This document shows, in pieces, positions 48,763-58,835 of a DNA stretch of 64,000 nt. Positions within the stretch are counted from its first letter, which is position 1. Every line of letters starts with the position of its first letter. Below the pieces are notes generated by a model, which saw nothing but the letters and a program-made list of their open reading frames with translations, was not told where the DNA came from and did no database searches. The translations under genes were made by a program, and so were the position numbers. This DNA comes from Trichoplax sp. H2 (Eukaryota; Placozoa; Uniplacotomia; Trichoplacea): assembly GCA_003344405.1 (NCBI GenBank), contig NOWV01000100.1:124001-188000 (forward strand), read 5' to 3'.

Positions 48763-49802
48763 ATGTCAGCCAATAATATCCAACTCAGCAATGAAACAAA
48801 CCATCAACTGGTATCGCTATTAGGACTTCGACTTATTGTCGGTATACCTTCAGTTATTATTTTTATCGGTGGTTTGATTGGAAATATATCTACTGTATTT
48901 ACTATCATTCGATACAGAAGAACGACAACCAAAGATCTCATGTTCTACTTAGTTGCTAATTTAGCAATGTATGATATTCTTGTCATGTTATTTGCTTTAC
49001 CAATTACAGTTATCCGAAAATTAGCTTTCACATGGCCGTTTGGAGCTTTCCTGTGTTATACTATAAATGGTTTCCCTCCTTTCTCGGGAATAGGCTCAGT
49101 AGTAACTATGGTTTCTATAGCAATCGATCGCTACTATGTCGTTTTACATGCAGCAAATCCAAATCCGAAAGAGAAGAAAAAGGGGCTAATTCTTTCAGCA
49201 ATATTTATAACAGCGCTAGCCGTTGCTTCACCAGCATTTATATTTTCAAAATATGATGACTCTCAATCAACTCCTTATTGCGATATTGTTTTTTCTACTG
49301 ATTCTGCCGTTCAAATTATCGGATGGCGAATTTATATTACATTATCGAGTATTCTGATTTTATTTCTACCAGTTACGGTCGAATTAATCATATATGTGAA
49401 GATTTTACTGGTTTTACGGCAAAGATCGAAAAATATTACAACCCGATTCAATTATGCATATGTTAAAGCTCATAAGTATACCATCAAATTGATGTTGTTA
49501 ATGACTATTACTTACATTTTTACCCATGCTCCACTATTTATTTGCTATCTTATATATCATTATCAAGGTATATCAACCGAAAATGTTATACTATTTTAAC
49601 TCATATTTGTTATCGCACATTTTTATGTTTTTATTCTAAAAGTTTAATTAACCCTATAATTTACACTGGCTTTATTCCTAAACAAAAAGAGCGACATATT
49701 TATATATTTAGCTTTCAATTTTTAAGGCCTTGTCTGTCGAAGAATTGTAGCTTGAATTTCAAACGAAATGCTGTTGCTCCTAAAACCATCTCGACGACAT
49801 AG
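48763..49802 (+). pseudogene. Broken class A GPCR (nonsense plus 2-nt insertion)
   Basis: Paralogue of the intact receptor at 53661. The open frame runs 278 residues (TM1-TM6) to TAA at 49597-49599, where the intact copy has CAA (Gln). About 20 bases further, the T-run at 49621-49624 carries two extra T relative to the intact copy (CATTTTTA against CATTTA), shifting the frame. After the shift, homology resumes through NPIIYTGFIP and the cytoplasmic tail to a stop at 49800-49802. TM7 and the NPxxY motif are thus separated from the rest. The DRY motif (IDRYY) and the two loop cysteines are intact. The first ~340 bp is almost identical to the intact gene, the rest clearly diverged. A truncated six-helix product cannot be excluded. 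Confidence 0.88.
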
Positions 49803-52800
49803 CGGCCAAATAAATAACTGTTAAATAATGTTGAAAATACGGTTATTACTTTTTATACCATCTCGCGCTCTTTTAACTTCCATAACAGCAGAATTATTGA
49901 CCAATTACTTTATTTAATCTAGATAAATATCATGATAGTATTTAATTTTTGTTCGAAACCGTGCCCGGGTATTTATCGTGAATCTTTGCCAGCGCGATTT
50001 CGCACGAGTTTTGTTTAACTAAAGCTTGGTTTTTGATTACCCAATGGTCAGCGCTAAGAATAACTCTTTACCAATGATATCATTCTAGAGAGTATTCTCG
50101 ATACTATAACAAGGATGTTCACTGAAGAATTGGAAATGAACTATAAAAATCAAAATCAGTGAGTACTAAGGGCACATATGTTCCTTAGTACACTTAAAGA
50201 AATGGTTGTTATTTTCACTGACGTCAAGTAGAGCACTCGCTACTCATTCCATAAGTGCTGTAGTGATGCATAAGTTTTCAACAAGTGCCAAGAATTTAAA
50301 ATCTAGCTTATAGTTAAACAAATTATACGCATACAAGTGCGGATACTAGTAAATATATACGCGGATATATACATAATACACCTAGTTTGGGCCATATACG
50401 TCACTTATAACGTATCCGGACATGAAATTAGCCTGCTTATCATTCCATAGTTTCCGTACTAAAGAATTATTTGTGAACAACAGTTTATCATTCTAATCAA
50501 TTTTTGGATCATTCACATCCTTTTAAAGCATGGATTACAAGATTGGCCACTGTTGTTCCAGTAAAGTAGTAGAAATTTTATTATAAGAACATATTATCCT
50601 ATAGTACCGTAATTAATCAGTAGAGATTACTTACATCGTGAATTTTTGCTCAGAATCTGCAATGTCCACGAGATAGATACTCTAAACCATCCTGAAGTTG
50701 ATGCTCTGCAATTATTTAAGCTTCTGTAATGTCGGTTTTTGAAACTATAGATATACTTAAAGTAATCAAAATTTGCCAAGTCTTATACCTTTGGTGCACT
50801 AATTGCTAAACTCAATCAGAGGCCATATAATGCGCATACATCCAAATATTGTCATGATAAAGGGAGATCCAAACATTGTTGCAAACCAGTCTATTACTGA
50901 AATTACATTGTGATGGAGGGTTCGATATCTCGGAAGATTGAGATTTAGTTGCCATTTACAATTAGTACAGTACACCAAAAGTTGTATAAAAGTTATACTT
51001 TATTTTAAGCAGTAAAGTAAGTACGGTGAGGTAGTTACGATAGATCAGCGTGAAAGCTGTCGTGAGTAACGTGTGAAGACTAACTAGGAAACTAACGATT
51101 TCTGAGGTGGGAAACGGCGGTATTTATAGTTTTAAAGATAGAGCACATGCAAAGAATAGGATTATAGAATTAGATACAACATATACCATAACAGGTTACA
51201 ACATAGCTGATGATTATAGCAAACAGCGAGTACTGTAATAACTAAATACAGTAGCCTATATATGAATGTGAAGCAAGCGGATTGTAGATATGTCTAAATA
51301 TAAGAGCAATACAACATGTCTATATTTAAGAGTAGAATATAGTTACAGTATATTCTAAATACACTACATACATAAATACAGCTATTACTCAATTCGTGTA
51401 TAAGGCAATATTATGTCTTTGTAATAAGGTCGACTATATCTTATTCTACTCTACTATTATAACTCACAACAGAATTAGGCAAACTGAATAGAGATAAAAG
51501 TCTGCTTTATCATACAGAAAATTGTGCAACACACGAATCTATTTCTAAGCTCTAATTGACTTTCTAGCCCACCAATGGTTTCCTTACATATGCTTAATTT
51601 TTACATCGATCTTAGTAAAATGTTATTCCTTGTCTTGTCAGAGGGTCTCATATCATGTTAATCTCTTAATTTATATCCCTCATGTAGACAAGATCTTATC
51701 TGTTTCATGAGATTGCTTATGTTTATAATAATTAAATTAAGATGAAGTGAGTAGATGTTATATGGTATGATATCACTTAATATTCCCAGTACACAGATAT
51801 TTACATAGATACATGTAAGAAAATAGTGTTGTATCCAATTTAATAAAATAATTTTATCCTTACAGTTATTCAATTAAGAGAGCATGTGTGTGAGTTTATG
51901 TGTCACTAATGCCGCTATGCCTCTAAATTAACCTGAAAGTAAGCAAGTTTATAATAAAATAATATCATTTTATTGTAATCAAATATGGAAATCAATATCA
52001 TAGCTGATACCATATTTATCAAGTCCTCTGTGAAATTTTGGCAGGATATCAAGCATAACGTCTTAACTATAACAAAATAAAATGAAAAGTAAAAATCGGA
52101 AGATGCATGTCATGTTTTCTATGTCATATGCCATGATTTTTTTTAATAATGCCTGTAACATAACTACGATGATATGCTAATTAAATCTAGAGATCTGCGA
52201 TATTATCTGCTAATTACTATGTCAATCTTCTGATAAATGAGATATATTAAAAATTCAAGTGAAAGGTTCAACAAAGCTCTATAATTGGAATTATTACGAC
52301 TTAAAAAACACAGAACGCTAATAACGCAATGATAATTATACGGTATGTCTATGAACAATTATACTAAAATAAAAGGAGAAACTTTACGAATAAACAGAGT
52401 GCTGAGTATCATTGTAAATTATGCATTGGGAAATTTTAGTTCATTTTATATTATCATAGAATATGACCCAGGTCTCCTTTATTGAAACAATTTAAATTAA
52501 ATTAACATTAAAATAAAAGATGCAGTAGAATATTACTTAAAAGATTTTCGTTCCGAAAAATATATTTTGATCTAGAAGTTTATTAAACTCAGATACCAAA
52601 TAATTATACATCTATTCTTTTATTGATCAAAATTAATATCGATCAGATTGTAAGCTGCTGAAAAAGTAAAAAAACGATAATTTATTTTATTGAAAAGGAA
52701 TAACTGAATTAAAATATCAGGTCGCACTTACAGCACTTACTGTAATTTAAACGAAACTAACAGTTATACCCGCAATATCTATTACCACACACGCCCAGAC

Positions 52801-53660
52801 CTATAACCTATTAAATCGATTTACTGTATTTCTGAGACATTCGGATTAAAGTCGTATATAAGGACCCGTTCCTTTAATCTTCTAGAATCAAGATCTAAAT
52901 ATATATTACCCTTATTAACTATCTATTGCATTCCCAACAATAATGCACTCAATTTGCTATCAAAAAATCAATTACTGATATCCATATTTGTAATGTCGCA
53001 TAAGCAACATTGCAAATAACATACCAGGTGTGCAATATCTTAAAATGAAATCACACATCCGATTCAAAAGAAAATGGTCAGTAGCATCAATATTTATAAA
53101 ATTATTAAACAATAATACAAATGATTGATTTGCTTCCGATGAAAATCGTAATTAGTTTCATAAAATTTTCTCCTGCATGGTAGCTGATGCATTATATAGG
53201 CGATCCTTAAAACAACAAAAAGAGCTATAATCTTATTAATTTTTTATTTATGCCTTCATTAGACTGTTTTTATTACAATAAAAATGACTTCAAGATCAAT
53301 AACAATATCTAAGTTACAGTAATCTTTAATTTACCAGTTATTAGATCCAATAAGCATTGTTACTTACTTATAATTTCGTAATACTCATTAACTCAAAATA
53401 TATTTACAGCTGAGAGAAAGAGTATAAATTAGAAAATCATTTGTTGATCAAATCAGTCTACTTCAATTTTAATCTTCAAATAATCTACTGCTGACTCAAT
53501 TATTTTCCCATAGAGTCCTTTAGGCCTAAGCATTCTTGTTTACATCTATTGTGAATATACTTCAAATTTTACAGCACCCAAAGATATCAACTTGAACACT
53601 AAGAGTGTATTGGCACTACTGATAGTGTATGTAACATCAAATTTTTAATTCTTAATCAAC
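49803..53660. other. Spacer between the tandem receptors
   Basis: About 3.9 kb. It holds a slightly GC-richer patch (about 50.99-51.14 kb) and the inverted copy of the 34.9-kb dispersed repeat (51430-51506). The upstream regions of the two receptor copies do not resemble each other. No gene was recognised. Confidence 0.5.
51430..51506 (-). repeat. Dispersed repeat copy 2 (inverted)
   Basis: The reverse complement matches 34941-35018 at about 90% identity. Similarity fades on both sides, apart from a weaker ACAATTTTCTG-type match just outside. Sixteen kilobases separate the copies. Confidence 0.8.
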
Positions 53661-54698
53661 ATGTCATCCAACCATATTAGACTCAGCAATGAAACAAACC
53701 ATCAACTGGTATCGCTATTAGGACTTCGACTTATTGTCGGTATACCTTCAGTTATTATTTTTATCGGTGGTTTGATTGGAAATATATCTACTGTATTTAC
53801 TATCATTCGATACAGAAGAACGACAACCAAAGATCTCATGTTCTACTTAGTTGCTAATTTAGCAATGTATGATATTCTTGTCATGTTATTTGCTTTACCG
53901 ATTACAGTTATCCGAAAATTAGCTTTCACATGGCCGTTTGGAGCTTTCCTGTGTTATACTATAAATGGTTTCCCTCCTTTCTCGGGAATAGGCTCAGTAG
54001 TAACTATGGTTTCTATAGTAATCGATCGTTACTATGTCGTTTTACATGCAGCAAATCCAAATCCAAAAGAGAAGCAAAAGGGACTAATTCTTTTAGCTTT
54101 ATTCATAATAGCATTAGCCATTGCTTCACCAGCATTTATATTTTCAAAATATGACGATTCTCAATCAACTCCTTATTGCGACATGGTTTTTTCTACTGAT
54201 CCTGCTATTCAAATTATGTGGAGACGAATTTATGTTACCTTAGTCAGTGTTTTGATTTTATTTCTACCAGTTACGTTCGAAGTAGTCTTATATGTCAAAA
54301 TTTTACTGGTTTTACGACAAAGATTGAAAGGTCCTACAGCTCGATTCAATTATGCATATGTTAAAGCTCACAAGAATACCATCAAATTGATGCTGTTAAT
54401 GACTATATTATACGCAACTACTCATACACCGCTGTTTACTTGCTACCTAGTCTATCGTTATGGAGGTGTAGCGCCCGAAAATGTTTTAGTATTTCAACTT
54501 GTATACATCATCGCGCATTTATGTTTCTATTGCAAAAGTGTCATTAATCCTATAATTTACACTGGCTTTATTCCAGAACATAAGCAGTGGCTACTTTGCA
54601 TAATTAATTTCAAATTTATACGGCCTCGCTTGTCAAGTACAAGTATCTTAAAATTCCGGAAAAATAAATGTACTATTGCTCCAGTATCAGCCTCATGA
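53661..54698 (+). CDS. Class A GPCR, intact tandem paralogue
   Basis: Single-exon receptor of 345 residues. Landmarks: sequon N10; GN at 40-41 (TM1); D71 (TM2); WPFGAFLC with C98 before TM3; D122-R123-Y124; C173 in the second extracellular loop; TM6 reads THTP in place of CWxP, so the toggle Trp6.48 is missing; NPIIY at 296-300; then a short basic tail. It is the working copy of the pair with the 48.8-kb pseudogene and a more distant relative of the receptor at 29.3 kb. Loss of Trp6.48 with an intact DRY and NPxxY suggests a family-specific activation mechanism. The ligand is unknown; no close match to a named vertebrate family is evident. The start ATG aligns with the paralogue's ATG. Confidence 0.92.
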   Translation: MSSNHIRLSNETNHQLVSLLGLRLIVGIPSVIIFIGGLIGNISTVFTIIRYRRTTTKDLMFYLVANLAMYDILVMLFALPITVIRKLAFTWPFGAFLCYTINGFPPFSGIGSVVTMVSIVIDRYYVVLHAANPNPKEKQKGLILLALFIIALAIASPAFIFSKYDDSQSTPYCDMVFSTDPAIQIMWRRIYVTLVSVLILFLPVTFEVVLYVKILLVLRQRLKGPTARFNYAYVKAHKNTIKLMLLMTILYATTHTPLFTCYLVYRYGGVAPENVLVFQLVYIIAHLCFYCKSVINPIIYTGFIPEHKQWLLCIINFKFIRPRLSSTSILKFRKNKCTIAPVSAS

Positions 54699-55949
54699 TT
54701 TAGTCATGAAATGCTCATCATGGAGCACTACGGGGCTTAACCTTATAAAATGGCTTTTATTGGATATCTTGTATCTCTCTCGATTTTATAATATTCTATT
54801 GGATTGAGAGTAATATCATTCACTAAATATTTCTTCTAAATATTATTATACCGGTGTGACTAGTAAACAATACTATGTAAGACTAGAACAATATATTCAT
54901 TATCTATGATAAAATGAAACATTTTAATCAAAATTTTCATTCAACGTCACTTAAACTTTCTGCTAAGATTCGTGTTAGTACTGAATACTACAAAGTATGG
55001 TTGATACTTAGTTTGTAAAATTAATACTCTATCATTGTAAGCTTATTCTAAATAATAGATTCCATATATCTTGTATTTAGAATCTTGAATATCTCCATAT
55101 AACGTAACTTTTCTTCTCAATAACAAGGCTAAGAAATTTTTTAACTGACTAGTGTTGTGTGCAATACAATTTTACTTGTACAATATCCGTTAGAATGTTA
55201 AATTTTCTAAATGGCTTGACATGATTTGTAACCCTTACCTTATACCGTAAGTATCAAAGCCATAAGTTTACACCTATATTAATACTATGATTAATTCTTC
55301 ACTTCTCTAGAAATAAATTAGCACACCAATAAAGATATCAACACTTACCGTACTACTTGTTTTTTCAGCTCTAGGCAGAATAGTGCAATACTTACGAAAT
55401 ATAAATATTCTCAACTGCTACGATGACTTATTGAATTAGGGTATTAAATCTACCATAGTCATATCCATAGTCGGTATAAGGCAATGGATTTTTCCTCTAA
55501 TATAATAACTCCTCCTTCATTTATTCAGTAAGGTATTATAGATTAAAGTTTTTGAAAGTCGTGTTAGCATATTAAAATTTGGAATAGTCTTAGAATGGCA
55601 ATTCTCTAAATAATGTTTTTACGTATTACTGCACTTATCATTAATTTTTAGATGTAAAGATATAGTATCCATGGCAAAGCATTTATGTTTCAGCATTCTT
55701 ATTCAATATGATTATTCAATAGTTGTAGAAGTAGGATAATTTAGTTGTACTTCTTCACTTTATCATTCCTGTCGTATGAGTTATTTGGTGAAGTCATTAT
55801 CTTCTGTACTTGATGATCGTGTGTGCTTGTTACGGAGACATGCTCCGAAATATTAATTGCTAAGTTAATTAAAATATCTCATTTAAATTATTGTTTGCTC
55901 CAGTAGCTTATTAGATATCAATGTTTATTCATAAGTACTTGTTCAATAT

Positions 55950-56330
55950 TGTTGACATGTCGGAGCTAACACGCTTAGTCTGTAAACGTTAATTAATAAC
56001 ACCTTAAGTGTAAGATTAATTACTTTGCAGAGCCTTGAGGCTCTAGTTGCTATACTAGGATATGTATACTGTACAGTGTAAGCCGCTATTTCAAGAATAT
56101 TCGCAAGTGTACCATCGGCGAGGCTATAAAAAGCGGAGCAATAGCTTAGCTTCTCAGTTCCAGTTAGTCATTTACAGGATCTTTTGACTATCTTTTGACT
56201 ATTATTGCTAAGAATATTCTTACGTTTTTCTTTAGTACATTTTACGACTAAGGTTAACGAAAATAAAGTAAAGTATTTAAACCTATGACTCAATAGTAGT
56301 TTTTTTGTGTAGCTGAGAGTTAGTTCAACT
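55950..56330 (+). mobile_element. LTR-like unit (possible solo LTR)
   Basis: Starts TGTTGACATGTCGG after AATAT and contains, in order, a small palindrome AGAGCCTTGAGGCTCT (56029-56044), TATAAAAA (56125-56132), an initiator TCAGTT about 30 bases on (A at 56156) and AATAAA (56262-56267). Near the right end TTCAACT (about 56324) could mirror the TGTTGA start. This U3-R-U5 order without any frame is what a solo LTR would show. A target-site duplication and a second copy were not found, so the borders are uncertain. Confidence 0.4.
56125..56160 (+). promoter_or_regulatory. TATA box and initiator
   Basis: TATAAAAA at 56125 with TCAGTT initiator centred on 56156, a 31-base spacing typical of RNA polymerase II core promoters. 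It is followed about 105 bases later by AATAAA. No coding frame follows. Confidence 0.5.
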
Positions 56331-56483
56331 ACGATAGGTCCCTAAGTTAGTTGGCAACTAAAGTACTAGTGAAGATAGTGTTTAAGACCCGGTTTCTTGT
56401 TACAAAGAAGTAGATTTGTAACAGTGCTATACTGTGTCGTCCTGGATAGTCCTGTACGTCTCAATATTAAATAGAGCCTAACA

Positions 56484-57030
56484 CCTTAAACTGGTTGCAA
56501 TAGATCACAGTGCTACACGCTATTGAAATACTAGGAATGTTGTCTATTTCAAGCGGTTTCTTCGAGATCAAATTCTCTCGAACACACCACAGGCTTAGAA
56601 AGATATTACTGCAATCCACGAGCTAGTAACTAGAGAGAATAAAATTGATTTACGACACTCGTTTCCTCTATATATGCGGGAAAGTTCGACTAATAAAGGT
56701 GAGATCCAACACTTATACCTTAAACTGATTGCGATGGATCACGCTAGTAAACCCAATTGAAATAGTAAAAACATTGTTCTATCCTAAGTGTTTTTTGTGA
56801 TAAAAATTCTCCTTAATGGGTCAAAACATTAGATTTTACTGCAACATATGAGCTGGCTGTTTGAAAGACCATGAAATCAGTTTCGAAAGAATAAATTGAC
56901 TTCAGACTTTCATGTACTCCATTTTTGAGAAAATTCAACCAATAAAGGTCAGATCTAAATGGTTATACCTTAAACTGATTGCAATAGACCACAGTAGTAG
57001 GCGTAATTAAAACACTAGAAATATAGCAGC
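56484..57030. repeat. Tandem repeat, ~234-250-bp period, 2+ copies
   Basis: CCTTAAACTGATTGCAATAGATCACAGTAGTA-type blocks followed by ATTGAAATACTAGAAATGTT recur at 56484, 56718 and 56968. Between them ACTGCAA...GAGCTAG/GAGCTGG and ACTAATAAAGGT/CCAATAAAGGT also pair. The third copy is partial. It begins about 150 bp after the LTR-like unit. Confidence 0.85.
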
Positions 57031-57344
57031 ATATTAAATTTCCATATATTAATCCAGTTATTCCGGGTCTGAGAGGATGAAAGGGGAAATTAGTAAAATT
57101 AAACATTGAAAATTGAAAGCGCGATACATGAGATACCTGCAATATCTAAATACTAGTTATATCACGTATAATTTGCTGTGTGCAGCTTCACCTTTTTTAG
57201 TGAAAGTAACCTCTTCTCATAATGCAAATTATCAAAAATAATTATAATATCACCAAATTAAAATGTTATGCTAAACTGAGTCAGCATGAAACGCTAACTT
57301 CTATCGTGAATACATTACTGGAACAGCGTAAAAGCTGGATTTAG

Positions 57345-57490
57345 CATTTGCTTAAGAAAAAATAGATAAGAAAAAAATCTCGTTCTTCTTAAATCTCTAC
57401 TCAATATCCATCCATTTGCTTAAGAAAAAATAGATAAGAAAATAAATCTCGTTTTTCTTAAATCTCTACTCAATATCCATGCATTTGCTT
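57345..57490. repeat. 68/69-bp tandem duplication
   Basis: CATTTGCTTAAGAAAAAATA starts at 57345 and 57413, and a fragment starts at 57482. The two full copies differ at only a few positions (AAAAAAAT/AAAATAAAT, CTTCTT/TTTCTT), indicating recent duplication. Confidence 0.92.
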
Positions 57491-58597
57491 AATATGTAGC
57501 CACACTCTATGCGATAAAACAAAACACGCAAACTGGGTGCCATTACACAATAATATTCTATTGAACTCGCGAGCATATATATTTAATGATAAGAAATACA
57601 GACTAGAGTATGCTTAGCAATACATACGAAAATAGTGTGTCCAATAGCATATTTCATCTTATGTTCTGCATGTCTGCATATAGGTTAATATTCCTTGCCT
57701 AATAACGCAAATGACGACTGCCATTTATTAAAATCATTGCAACGGCAAATTTAAAATTTGTAAATACGTATTCATTACTATAATTCAGTCGATTTTTTAT
57801 TTCTTACACAAAATTCATTGCACGCTTGATGATATTCAAAAGTATGTGCAAAAAGAAAATAGTTGTATTTAAATATCTTTCTCGATAATTACTGCAACAT
57901 ATCGTTAGTTAACTAATTCTGAGGCTAACTGTAGATAGAAATGAATATCATATCACTTACTACTATTGTAGTATCAAGAATCAATTACAAACGGTATAAA
58001 AATAAAATTTCAGTTTTACCAGCTATTGAAGTTAGGAAAGTATCATAATCTTATTTCCTTCTTGATACCAAATTACAGTTTTAGATAAAGCTTATCAAAT
58101 TTACCATTTAATGAAATCAGCAAATTAATTCTTGCAAAGAAATAAGTATAATGTTTAATGTTTATTCAGCCTTACTGACCAATGCCAGTATCGATAAGAG
58201 AATATGCGTGCTCTAGAATACCGTAATGTAGTGATTTCAGCTAATTACAGTAGTTTTGTGTAGGCAATACAGTGATAGCATACAGACACTACACATAATG
58301 AGACGGTTTACCGATGTATAATTTCACCGTAATTGATATCATTCTAACCATGTTAAAGTTTTGTTTACTATACCATCCGAAAAGGGCTAACAAGGGTATT
58401 AGGAGTAAAATAGAAAAATAAAAGAAAAAGAATTTTTGAATTGAAATTGTATTCGCTTCGGAAATATTGCATTTAAAATCCTGAAAAGGCATTAATGACT
58501 ATTTTAGGATATAACAATCCTTTTCTGTGTCTTGATCAGGATTATAGCGTATACTATGCAGTTTCTTCCTTGCTACATATCATATTTTGGAAATATA

Positions 58598-58835
58598 GTA
58601 TTAATTTCAAGATAACGTTATTACAATTTTGACCTTCGACCTGAAAATTTTACTCAGAAAAAGTTTAATCAATAACTTAAAATGATCTAAAACTACCGCA
58701 ACATGTTTATTTACTAGTATTAATTTCAAGATTGCTTTACTATAGTTTCGACCTTCGACCTGAAAATTTTGCTCGGAAAGTTTTCCATCAAAAACTAAAA
58801 AATGGCTTAAAACTACTGCAGCATGTTTTTTCAAC
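58598..58835. repeat. 119-bp tandem duplication
   Basis: GTATTAATTTCAAGAT starts at 58598 and 58717. Both copies contain CGACCTTCGACCTGAAAATTTT and ACTGCAGCATGTTT/ACCGCAACATGTTT. The minus-strand open frame of 75 residues over it is simply the repeat read twice and is unlikely to be a gene. Confidence 0.88.

Noticed and set aside
50990-51520. GC-richer patch considered as a second LTR related to the 56-kb unit
   Set aside because: Only short phrases (such as TTACGATAG) are shared; no TATA-initiator-AATAAA order and no alignable length.
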